From the NCBI GenBank assembly GCA_018692925.1, contig JABHLH010000012.1, positions 1 to 51,425 of the forward strand: a DNA stretch of 51,425 bases. Direction: 5' to 3'. Below the pieces are notes generated by a model, which saw only the letters and a program-made list of their open reading frames with translations, did not search any database and had not been told where the DNA came from. Every line of letters begins with the position of its first letter. Position 1 is the stretch's first letter. This DNA is from an archaeon (GTDB lineage Archaea > Nanobdellota > Nanobdellia > SCGC-AAA011-G17 > GW2011-AR17). Positions 25,645 through 32,744 of the stretch are shown piece after piece. The position numbers were made by a program, and so were the translations under genes.

Positions 25645-26706
25645 TTAAAGAGTGTCTTTAAACCTTTCATAATTGAATAAAGATCCACTAATACTATGTC
25701 CAGTTAAAGTTGAATATATTGCTCCACCTATTAATCTGTGTAAAGGTACTATTTCTGTAGCTTCCCATTCTAAAGGAATTGATTCAGTTATAATAGGTTT
25801 AATATTTGCATCAAGTAAAGGTCTTATTCCTTTTGATAGAATTCCATGAACTGCGTATGCAACTACTTGAGGATTTGCTCCTCTTTTTATTAATTCAGCT
25901 GCAGAAGCTTTTATTGTTCCACAAGTTGCAAACATATCATCAACAAAAGTAACTTTTGTTCCTTCTATTGTAATGTTATCTTCTTTGTAAACTCTAATTC
26001 TTTCAATTGCACCTGCTGTTGGTCGATATTTATCACATAAACCTCCAAAAGGAATTCCAGTATCTCTTGCATATTCTTTTATTCTTTCTCCACCACCTAA
26101 GTCAGCACTCCAAAGAGATCTTTCATGTGGTTTTGGAAGAACTGTTAACATATGGTGATCAAATTCTACTCTTGCATCTAAACCTTCATATTTAAAAGTC
26201 CCAGGGAAACAAGCTTCAAATTGTTTAAAATGAGGAGTTACAGTAATTAATCTTTTAATTCCCATACTAACAATTGCATCTGCAACAACTCTTGCTGAAA
26301 CTGGTTCTCTTAAAGGTTCTCCAGTTTTTTTATCAATAGATCTTCTATCTTGTCGTAAGTAAGGAAGATGTGGAGCAACTAAAGTAATTTCACTTGCACT
26401 TGCTCTAAGGCAAGCATCAACAATTGTTCTTAATTCAAAAAATCTATTTGGTTCATATTTACCATTTTTAACAAATGGGAAAAATAAAAATATATCTCTT
26501 CCTCTAACATTTCTAGTTATTCTTGGTAAATATTCTTGATCTGCAAAAGTTTTAATTGCTAAATCTGTTTGGTGAAATTTGTGAATTCCTCCAGAAGGTG
26601 TTCTACCTTTTTCTTCATCACAATGTAAGATATGTCTAAAAGTTCTTTCAGCTAAGTCATGAAATGGACCTTCAGCAAGAAGTATTGTTTTTCTGAATTC
26701 TGCCAT
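25645..26706 (-). CDS. prs: Ribose-phosphate pyrophosphokinase (PRPP synthetase)
   Basis: The 353-residue enzyme makes PRPP from ribose 5-phosphate and ATP for nucleotide synthesis. Family signatures are PYLRQDRRS with the following basic flexible loop, the EPVSARVVADAI segment, and the PRPP-binding loop VTFVDDMFATCGT. It is longer than the usual 290-320 residues because of an N-terminal extension and a few insertions (for example after HILHCDEEKGR), so it belongs to a divergent long form. It converges on the DP2 gene with only six bases between stops. Confidence 0.88.
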   Translation of the reverse strand: MAEFRKTILLAEGPFHDLAERTFRHILHCDEEKGRTPSGGIHKFHQTDLAIKTFADQEYLPRITRNVRGRDIFLFFPFVKNGKYEPNRFFELRTIVDACLRASASEITLVAPHLPYLRQDRRSIDKKTGEPLREPVSARVVADAIVSMGIKRLITVTPHFKQFEACFPGTFKYEGLDARVEFDHHMLTVLPKPHERSLWSADLGGGERIKEYARDTGIPFGGLCDKYRPTAGAIERIRVYKEDNITIEGTKVTFVDDMFATCGTIKASAAELIKRGANPQVVAYAVHGILSKGIRPLLDANIKPIITESIPLEWEATEIVPLHRLIGGAIYSTLTGHSISGSLFNYERFKDTL

Positions 26707-26767
26707 AAATATTAAGTTAAAAATAGAAGTTAAAAAAGATTATCATATATTGGAATATATGTTTTAG

Positions 26768-27820
26768 TTATATTTGAAGAGGTTTCATACCTAAAATCTC
26801 TTCTTTATAACTTATTTCTGGAATATTGTTTAGCAAAAATATAGGTTTGTTTAAATGAAATGCTAATCCCATTTCCATTAATGTGTTTGCTCCAATGTAA
26901 TCTTTGATTTCTTTTTTGGTATAATTTAATATTAAAACAGAATCAGAGTTTTGAATTTTGTCAAAGTGTAATCTCATTGCTTCTTGCTTTTTCTCCCAAA
27001 TCCAAGCCATGTCATCAGATGCAGCTTTTCTAATTTGATAATATTCCATTACTGGGATCATTTCACCTTCTTCATTTCTAATATGAGTTGGAGGCATTTG
27101 AACTTCATGTCCTAATAATTCTAATTCTTCTTTTGCTTCTGACATTTCTTTGAAGAAAGCAATACTTCCACAAATTGTAATTTTTTGTCTTTCTTGGTTT
27201 CTAAAGAAATTGCTAATTCTTTTTTGTTCTTGAGATTTAATCCTAAAACCAGTATCTTGTAATAATTCTATTACTTCTTCTGTAGGTATTCCTCTAAGAA
27301 CATTGTTATAACTTCCAATTATGTTCTTTATGAAAGTAGAACTGTAATTATTTAATGTATCAAATCCTATTGCAAATGTATTAAAGTTTGGATCTTCGTC
27401 TAAGTATTTGTTGATTTCATTTTCTGAAATTTTTCTAATGTTAAGAATGGATTTGTTTACTTTGGATAAAATTTGTTTGTTTTCAAAGTTAATTATGTGA
27501 ATACCTGTAAAATATTGAACTTGATCATCAGAGATATTTATTAGTCTGTTGAATGCTTCTTCTCTTGATTTTGGTTTTTCTAGAATTTGATTATTATGGT
27601 AAGCAATTGTGTCGAATCCAATTGTAATTCCTTCTGATTTATTTCTTGCAACTTCTTCAGCTTTTAATTTTGCTAATAATAAACATAGTTCTTCTGGATT
27701 AGTTGGTCTGTTTTCAAATTGTTCATTTATGTTACTTGCTTCAACAGAAAAAGGAATGTTTAATTGTTTGAATGCTTCGTGTCTATAAGGTGAACTTGTT
27801 GCTAGGATTATTTTTGTCAT
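26768..27820 (-). CDS. Maf nucleotide pyrophosphatase fused to deoxyribosyltransferase-like domain
   Basis: The protein has 350 residues in two domains. Residues 1-200 match Maf/YhdE: ILATSSPYRHEAF, GFDTIAYHNNQILEKPKSREEA, YFTGIHI and IIGSYNNVLRGIPTEEVIELL. Maf proteins hydrolyse dTTP, UTP or modified NTPs to monophosphates. Residues 213-350 start KITICGSIAFFKEM and contain ILNYTKKEIKDYIGANTLMEMG then LAFHLNKPIFLLNNIP, a pattern of nucleoside 2-deoxyribosyltransferase-like proteins that cleave N-glycosidic bonds of deoxynucleotides. The two together could clean the nucleotide pool by removing phosphates and then the base. The order of activities is inference. It is on the same strand as PRPP synthetase, 61 bases upstream. 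Confidence 0.8.
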   Translation of the reverse strand: MTKIILATSSPYRHEAFKQLNIPFSVEASNINEQFENRPTNPEELCLLLAKLKAEEVARNKSEGITIGFDTIAYHNNQILEKPKSREEAFNRLINISDDQVQYFTGIHIINFENKQILSKVNKSILNIRKISENEINKYLDEDPNFNTFAIGFDTLNNYSSTFIKNIIGSYNNVLRGIPTEEVIELLQDTGFRIKSQEQKRISNFFRNQERQKITICGSIAFFKEMSEAKEELELLGHEVQMPPTHIRNEEGEMIPVMEYYQIRKAASDDMAWIWEKKQEAMRLHFDKIQNSDSVLILNYTKKEIKDYIGANTLMEMGLAFHLNKPIFLLNNIPEISYKEEILGMKPLQI

Positions 27821-27909
27821 GCAGATGTTTGAAGAATTTGAGTTTATAAAAATATAGACAGCCTAAAATAACTAAAAATGTATTTATTAAAAAAATAAAT
27901 AAAAAAGAA

Positions 27910-28182
27910 CTAAAGGATAGTCCTAATTTTTTCAATATGTTCTGCTACTCTATTACCTGTTTCAGTTAACTCAATAGTTTTTATTCTACCCATTTTTTTG
28001 AAACTAACTAATGCAGATTTTTCCATTTCCTGTAAAATTTTTACAGCATGGGAATAAGTACAATCAACTTCTTTTGCTAGTACACTCCCATATCTATTCC
28101 TTTTATTTTGCCTTAGTGCAACTAATATCATTGCAGGCTTTCTTCTAAAGAAGACTTCGAATATTTCTTTTTCTTTTTTCAT
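27910..28182 (-). CDS. MarR/winged-helix type transcriptional regulator
   Basis: The 90-residue protein is a bare winged helix: RKPAMILVALRQ, then a helix-turn-helix GSVLAKEVDCTYSHAVKILQEMEKSALVSF, a short wing (KKMGRIKTIELTETG) and a dimer-like C-terminal helix (NRVAEHIEKIRTIL). Single-domain archaeal regulators of this type bind as dimers. A perfect GTGTACAC palindrome (28196-28203) lies just upstream and may be its operator. It diverges from serS with about 145 bases between the starts. Confidence 0.75.
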   Translation of the reverse strand: MKKEKEIFEVFFRRKPAMILVALRQNKRNRYGSVLAKEVDCTYSHAVKILQEMEKSALVSFKKMGRIKTIELTETGNRVAEHIEKIRTIL

Positions 28183-28195
28183 TTTTCTCTCCCTG

Positions 28196-28203
28196 TGTGT
28201 ACA
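28196..28203. promoter_or_regulatory. GTGTACAC palindrome upstream of winged-helix gene
   Basis: This is an eight-base perfect palindrome about 14 bases upstream of the regulator ATG, next to a GGGAG Shine-Dalgarno. The position fits an autoregulatory operator, but eight bases alone are weak evidence. Confidence 0.3.
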
Positions 28204-28298
28204 CCTCTAATATTTTCCTCTTTTACAATAATGGAAAACTAACGTTTCTATTTAAACCTTGTGTTGTAATTATTGGAAAGTAGTCTTTAGAGAAATGT

Positions 28299-28306
28299 TT
28301 TTATAT
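28299..28306 (+). promoter_or_regulatory. serS TATA box
   Basis: TTTTATAT is centred about 25 bases before the ATG at 28328. It supports that ATG as the serS start and a leaderless transcript, and argues against an upstream in-frame ATG at 28259. Confidence 0.55.
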
Positions 28307-28327
28307 CATAAGGTTATTTTTATAGAT

Positions 28328-29596
28328 ATGATAGACATCAAGTTAGTTAGGGAGAGGCCTGAACTCTTTAAGGACAGTTATAAGAGAATGAAAAAGCCAA
28401 AACTGTTGACGCAATTAAACGAATTGATTGAAAAAGATGTTCTATCCAGATCTATTAAGATTCAAATTGATAATTTAAGGGCAGAAAGGAATACTCTTTC
28501 AAAAAAAGTTAGTGCATTGAAGAAAGAAGGAAAAGATGCTTCAAAAGTTCTTAAGAAAGTTAGGGATTTACCGGAACAGTTGAAAAGAGTAGAGCAAAAG
28601 TATGAGAAAGTGAATAATGAAATGAATGAGCTTCTATATACATTGCCTAATATTGTTCATAAAGATGTTCCATATGGAAAAAGCGATAAAGATAATGTTG
28701 AGTTTAAGAAATGGGGAAAGAAAGCTAAGTTTAGTTTCCCTGTAAAAAATCATGTGGAACTTTTAGAAAATTTAGATGCTGTAGATTTTGAAGCTTCAGC
28801 GAAATCTTCTGGAAATGGTTTTTATTATTTGAAAGGAGACTTTGCAAGATTAAATCAAGCCTTGTTAAGATATGCAATGGATATTATGGAGAAAAATAAG
28901 TATATGTATATTGAACCTCCTTTGATGTTGTGGAAAGATGTTTTAGCTGCTGCGGTTGATGTTGAAGAATTTAAGAATACAATCTATACTGTTGATGGTG
29001 AAGATACTTGTTTGATTGGAACTAGTGAGCATGCAATTTTAGGAATGCATAAAGGTAAAGTTATTGATGTGCCAAAAAAATATTATGCATATACTATGTG
29101 TTTTAGAAAAGAAATTGGAGCTCATGGAATTAATGAGAAGGGTTTGTGGAGAACACATCAGTTTAACAAAGTTGAACAGTTTGTGTTTTGTTCTGAAGAA
29201 GATTCATGGAAATATTATGATGAGATGTTAAGTGTTTCTGAAAAAATATTTCAAGGTTTAGAACTACCTTATAGAATTGTTGAACTTTGTACAGGTGATT
29301 TGGCAAGGTGGAAAGCAAAAAGTTGTGATATGGAAGTTTGGAGACCAACAACTGAAGATTATGGTGAAATAACTTCTTTGAGTAACTGTACAGACTATCA
29401 AGCAAGAAAGTTGAATATGAGATATGAAGATAAAGATGGAAATAGAAAAGTTGTAAGTACTTTGAATAATACAGCTTTGGCAACATCTAGGATCTTAGTA
29501 GCAATTGCAGAAACATATCAACAAAAAGATGGTTCTATTAAAGTGCCTAAAGTTTTGGTGCCTTATATGAATGGTTTGAAAGTTATTAAAAAATAA
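28328..29596 (+). CDS. serS: Seryl-tRNA synthetase
   Basis: From ATG 28328 the protein has 422 residues and starts MIDIKLVRERPELFKDSY, the conserved SerRS beginning; an upstream ATG at 28259 would add 23 residues with no family counterpart. Residues about 28-100 form the long antiparallel coiled-coil arm that holds the tRNA-Ser extra arm. Class II core motifs are visible: GTSEHAILGMH, motif 2 CFRKEIGAHG...LWRTHQFNKVEQF and motif 3 STLNNTALATSRILVAIAE. It is the common (bacterial and most archaeal) form, not the methanogen type with a zinc site. It charges tRNA-Ser and is transcribed alone from its own TATA box. Confidence 0.95.
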   Translation: MIDIKLVRERPELFKDSYKRMKKPKLLTQLNELIEKDVLSRSIKIQIDNLRAERNTLSKKVSALKKEGKDASKVLKKVRDLPEQLKRVEQKYEKVNNEMNELLYTLPNIVHKDVPYGKSDKDNVEFKKWGKKAKFSFPVKNHVELLENLDAVDFEASAKSSGNGFYYLKGDFARLNQALLRYAMDIMEKNKYMYIEPPLMLWKDVLAAAVDVEEFKNTIYTVDGEDTCLIGTSEHAILGMHKGKVIDVPKKYYAYTMCFRKEIGAHGINEKGLWRTHQFNKVEQFVFCSEEDSWKYYDEMLSVSEKIFQGLELPYRIVELCTGDLARWKAKSCDMEVWRPTTEDYGEITSLSNCTDYQARKLNMRYEDKDGNRKVVSTLNNTALATSRILVAIAETYQQKDGSIKVPKVLVPYMNGLKVIKK

Positions 29597-29611
29597 TTTT
29601 TTTCTTATTTT
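29597..29611 (+). terminator. T-rich terminator after serS
   Basis: A run of seven T followed by C and TTATTTTT comes directly after the stop. The promoter of the next gene begins at about 29620, so a termination site is expected here. Confidence 0.4.
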
Positions 29612-29619
29612 TGGAAAAG

Positions 29620-29627
29620 TTTATAAC
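29620..29627 (+). promoter_or_regulatory. TATA box of lipoprotein gene
   Basis: TTTATAAC is centred 25 bases before the ATG at 29649, with no ribosome binding site between. Leaderless start inferred. Confidence 0.45.
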
Positions 29628-29648
29628 TTTAAAATATTTATTATTCTT

Positions 29649-30506
29649 ATGAAGAAATTATTATTGTTATTTTTAGTTTTATTATTAATTAGTTCTTGTA
29701 CTCCAGAAGAGGATATTGATTTTGGTGTTGGTAGTTCAGATACAGATGAAGATTCAAATGGCGTTGCTGGAGATACTGATGATGAAGAAAATATTGATGA
29801 TGTATATGGATTTAGTGTTGATGATTTTTTAGGAGCAGATAATATTGTTGGGTATACTGGAAGTATTTCTGAGAATTATCAATTGATGGAAAGTTCAATA
29901 AGTGAATACTGGGATTATGAAGAAGATTCTATGAAAAGTGAAAGTTATGATTTTAAAGCAGTAAGAGTTTATTTTGGAGATATGTCTGTATTTTATTTAG
30001 TAGATTTATCTGGATCACAATCTTGGACTTATACTGAAAGACAAGAACAAATTTCTTCTGGCGATACAACTACAACAACAATTACTGATAATAGTGCTGT
30101 TAGTGGTGCTCCGGATGGTAATATTAAAATAGGTCAAGCAGATGCAGATGGTGAATTCTATTTGAGTGTTTATGGTTATTATGTAGGTGATCATACAAGT
30201 ATGGCAACAAAAACTATTACTTACTCTGATGGTCAAACTCAAACTTCAGAAGTTGCTAATGATTTTCAAATTTTATCTGCTGGTGGAGGAAATACAGAAC
30301 CCTGTACTGCAGATTCAAGCGATAGGTCTCTTGTAGGCCCTGGTATTTGTAAAATTTATTTAGCGCAAGATGGTTCAAGTTCAGGAACATTTACTGATAT
30401 AATTTCTTCTGAAGATGAAGATGGTTCTGAGACAATTATTAAAACAACCATTTGGAATTTTAATGCTATTGAAGAGATCGAAGAACCTTTTTATACCTTA
30501 GGTTAG
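29649..30506 (+). CDS. Secreted lipoprotein, unknown function
   Basis: The 285-residue protein has a lipoprotein signal: MKK, a Leu-rich core and LISSC with the acceptor Cys17. An acidic Asp/Gly/Ser linker (about 18-55) follows, then a soluble beta-rich domain with a Thr-rich patch (TTTTTITDNS). No enzyme motif is seen. Two Cys in EPCTADSSDRSLVGPGICK may form a disulfide. The protein is probably anchored on the outer face of the membrane. The family was not recognised. The next gene starts 31 bases after the stop but has its own promoter. Confidence 0.65.
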   Translation: MKKLLLLFLVLLLISSCTPEEDIDFGVGSSDTDEDSNGVAGDTDDEENIDDVYGFSVDDFLGADNIVGYTGSISENYQLMESSISEYWDYEEDSMKSESYDFKAVRVYFGDMSVFYLVDLSGSQSWTYTERQEQISSGDTTTTTITDNSAVSGAPDGNIKIGQADADGEFYLSVYGYYVGDHTSMATKTITYSDGQTQTSEVANDFQILSAGGGNTEPCTADSSDRSLVGPGICKIYLAQDGSSSGTFTDIISSEDEDGSETIIKTTIWNFNAIEEIEEPFYTLG

Positions 30507-30540
30507 TTTTATAAAGAGTGAGTAAACTTTTCTTTTTATG
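30502..30540 (+). promoter_or_regulatory. Promoter repeat copy 1 (39 bases) before PIN-like gene 1
   Basis: The 39 bases ending with the ATG at 30538-30540 are identical to 31374-31412 before the next gene. They contain TTTTATAAAG with its centre about 26 bases before the ATG, so the transcript is probably leaderless, and a GTGAGTAAAC word downstream of the TATA. Confidence 0.8.
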
Positions 30541-31374
30541 GCAGGACATTCAGAATTTACACTAGATCATTTAGCTAAAGAAGCTTCTTTTGTTTTATTA
30601 GATAATTCAGTTTTTAGTGAAGATTTGAATGTGACTGATGATAGATATATAGAAGATAGCTGGCAAAGTTTTAGTAGATATATATATGATGTAAGAAATG
30701 TTGCATCTTTAGATTTAGATAGATTAAATTTACAGTTAAGCCATGTTGAAAAAATGTGGGACTTAATTAAGAATTTTGAAAATGTTAAATCTCTTGATTC
30801 TGTAGTTAATGAATATTCAGATTATATTCATCATTTATTTGTAGGGAAATATAAATTTAGTAAAAATAAAGGGAGATCTAAATCAGATATAAATAAATTT
30901 AGGATTTATGAAGACATTTGTTTGAAACATGGAAAGGTTTTAAAATCTTTAGAATCTCAGCAATTATTGTCTACTGTTTTAAGACCTAGTGTTCCTTTGG
31001 CACAAATTAGAAAATATATGGAGAAAGAAAAGTTACATCAGTCTCGAAATCGATATTTTATAAAATCTTATAGAAAAAATGGTGTGTCTGAAGTTGATTT
31101 AAATTTGGCAGCAAAAACTTATAATTTAGCTTTATATCCTGGTAAAGGAGTTGTTGTACTAAGTGGTGATAAAGATATTATTAATTTAATTTATAATTTT
31201 GGAGTAGATTTCCAATCTGGTAAAATTAATGGTGGATTACAAAGTTATAGATTGTTACAAAGAGTTTCAGTTTTTTCTCCTGCAGAAAGAGGATGGAGAG
31301 AAAATTTGAATTGTAGATTTCAAGCAAATTCAGATGGTAAAGTTTATACACATCGAGAAGGGCCTTGGTTTTAG
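30538..31374 (+). CDS. PIN-like domain protein 1
   Basis: The 278-residue protein has the scattered acidic residues of a PIN nuclease: D22 in FVLLDNSVF, D187 in VSEVDLNLAAKTYNLAL, and D211/D213 in GVVVLSGDKDIINLIYNFG. A helical insert of about 150 residues lies between the first strand and the second acidic motif, longer than in a minimal VapC toxin. It ends in a conserved tail NLNCRFQANSDG...GPWF shared with the neighbour. PIN domains are metal-dependent RNases in toxin-antitoxin systems, rRNA processing and RNA decay. No antitoxin-like gene is adjacent. The next gene is a paralogue with the same promoter, showing tandem duplication. Confidence 0.65.
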   Translation: MAGHSEFTLDHLAKEASFVLLDNSVFSEDLNVTDDRYIEDSWQSFSRYIYDVRNVASLDLDRLNLQLSHVEKMWDLIKNFENVKSLDSVVNEYSDYIHHLFVGKYKFSKNKGRSKSDINKFRIYEDICLKHGKVLKSLESQQLLSTVLRPSVPLAQIRKYMEKEKLHQSRNRYFIKSYRKNGVSEVDLNLAAKTYNLALYPGKGVVVLSGDKDIINLIYNFGVDFQSGKINGGLQSYRLLQRVSVFSPAERGWRENLNCRFQANSDGKVYTHREGPWF

Positions 31375-31412
31375 TTAGTTTTATAAAGAGTGAGTAAACT
31401 TTTCTTTTTATG
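31374..31412 (+). promoter_or_regulatory. Promoter repeat copy 2 before PIN-like gene 2
   Basis: Identical over 39 bases to 30502-30540, including the TATA box and start codon. The coding sequences that follow have diverged much more than this segment, so the promoter has been conserved or copied. Confidence 0.8.
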
Positions 31413-32255
31413 GAAAAGGTTACAGAACATACAATTGAACATTTAGCTAAAAATACTTCTCATGTTTTGTTGGATAATGGGGTAATGACTCTGGATTGTG
31501 ATTATAAAAAAGTTGCTGGTGAAGGAAAAATAAGGTTTGATTTTAGTTATTATTTAGGTAGAATAAGAGATGTTCAGGAATTTGATTTAGAAAGATTGAA
31601 ATCTCAATTGCAACATAGTTCAGATCTTAGTTTTTTAATTCATAGTTTAGATAATATTACTATGGTGGATTCTACTTTGGAAGAACATTCTATATTTGTA
31701 AATCATTTATTCAATAATAAAAAAAGGTTCCGTCAAATTAAAAAAAGATCAAAAGAGAAGTTAAAGAGGAGTGCTAAACAAAAAACTAATCTCTTTGTTG
31801 AAATTTGTGATACATATATGGGTATTTATGATTGTTTAAGTTGGAGAACTATCCCTTCGCTTAGTGATGAGTCTTCTTTTGTTAAAATTAGAAAATATAT
31901 GGAAGAAAGAAGATTACATATTCCAAGAGGAAGAAAATTTGTAAAAAATTCTGGTCGGACTCATGTTTCAAAAGCAGATTTAGATATAGTTGCTCAAAGT
32001 TATAACTTAGCTTTAGAATCAGGTAATGGAGTAGTTGTTATATCTAATGATATGGATGTAATAAATTTAGTTTATAATTTTGGAGCAGATTATAATCATA
32101 GAAGATCTCAAATTGATTTAAATGGTCAAAGTTTACAACAAAGAGTTTCTGTTTATTATCCTGCTAATGAAGGTTGGGTGGGAAATTTAAATTGTAAATT
32201 TAAAGCAAACTCTGATGGTTTAACTAATGGTGCTTTAAGAGGTCCTTGGTTTTAG
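31410..32255 (+). CDS. PIN-like domain protein 2 (paralogue of PIN-like 1)
   Basis: The 281-residue protein has the same layout as its neighbour: HLAKNTSHVLLDNGVM with D22, SKADLDIVAQSYNLAL with D190, and GVVVISNDMDVINLVYNFGADY with D214/D216. The central insert is more basic (KKRFRQIKKRSKEKLKRSAK), which suggests RNA contact. The same IRKYMEE-R-LH block and the terminal GPWF are kept in both copies. As all acidic positions are retained, both copies are likely active. Whether the two act on different RNAs or as a heterodimer is unknown. The gene converges with a minus-strand gene 18 bases away. Confidence 0.65.
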   Translation: MEKVTEHTIEHLAKNTSHVLLDNGVMTLDCDYKKVAGEGKIRFDFSYYLGRIRDVQEFDLERLKSQLQHSSDLSFLIHSLDNITMVDSTLEEHSIFVNHLFNNKKRFRQIKKRSKEKLKRSAKQKTNLFVEICDTYMGIYDCLSWRTIPSLSDESSFVKIRKYMEERRLHIPRGRKFVKNSGRTHVSKADLDIVAQSYNLALESGNGVVVISNDMDVINLVYNFGADYNHRRSQIDLNGQSLQQRVSVYYPANEGWVGNLNCKFKANSDGLTNGALRGPWF

Positions 32256-32272
32256 TTTGCATAAGTAAATAA

Positions 32273-32641
32273 TTAATATTTTCTATATCCTTGGAATGCA
32301 GCTGAAAATATTTTGTCTTTTGAATGATTAATTTGATGAGCTGTAGCTAAAATAATAGTACTTCGATCTTCAGGAGTTATATCAGAATCTTCTAATTTTC
32401 TTAATCTGACATATTCTTCTTCTAAAATTTTGTATGTTTCTCCAAAGTGTTCTGCTAGAAGATAATTTCCAAGAATAGCAGCTGCTTCAAATACAACTCT
32501 TTCTTTTTGTTTTACTGGTAATGGAACTTCTCTTAATTCTTCAAGTATTTTTTCATAAGATCCTAAAATATTCTTTTTCCCTCTATTTAAATCATTATTA
32601 ATCATATCTTCTAATTTTTGGTCTAATATTGCCTTTGTCAT
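32273..32641 (-). CDS. Hypothetical helical protein, 122 residues
   Basis: No family was recognised. The protein is soluble, charged and predicted mostly helical, with no signal or membrane segment. Blocks such as VVFEAAAILGNYLLAEHFGETY and STIILATAHQINHSKDKIFSAAFQ look like packed amphipathic helices. It lies alone on the minus strand between the PIN pair and mutS and diverges from mutS. Confidence 0.55.
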   Translation of the reverse strand: MTKAILDQKLEDMINNDLNRGKKNILGSYEKILEELREVPLPVKQKERVVFEAAAILGNYLLAEHFGETYKILEEEYVRLRKLEDSDITPEDRSTIILATAHQINHSKDKIFSAAFQGYRKY

Positions 32642-32744
32642 GAAAATAGAAAAATTAAGTTTAGTATTTAAGTTTTATTGGCTTTGTATTAATATAAAGA
32701 AAAGTTCCTAAATTCTTTTAAATTCTTTTAAGATTTTTTTATAG

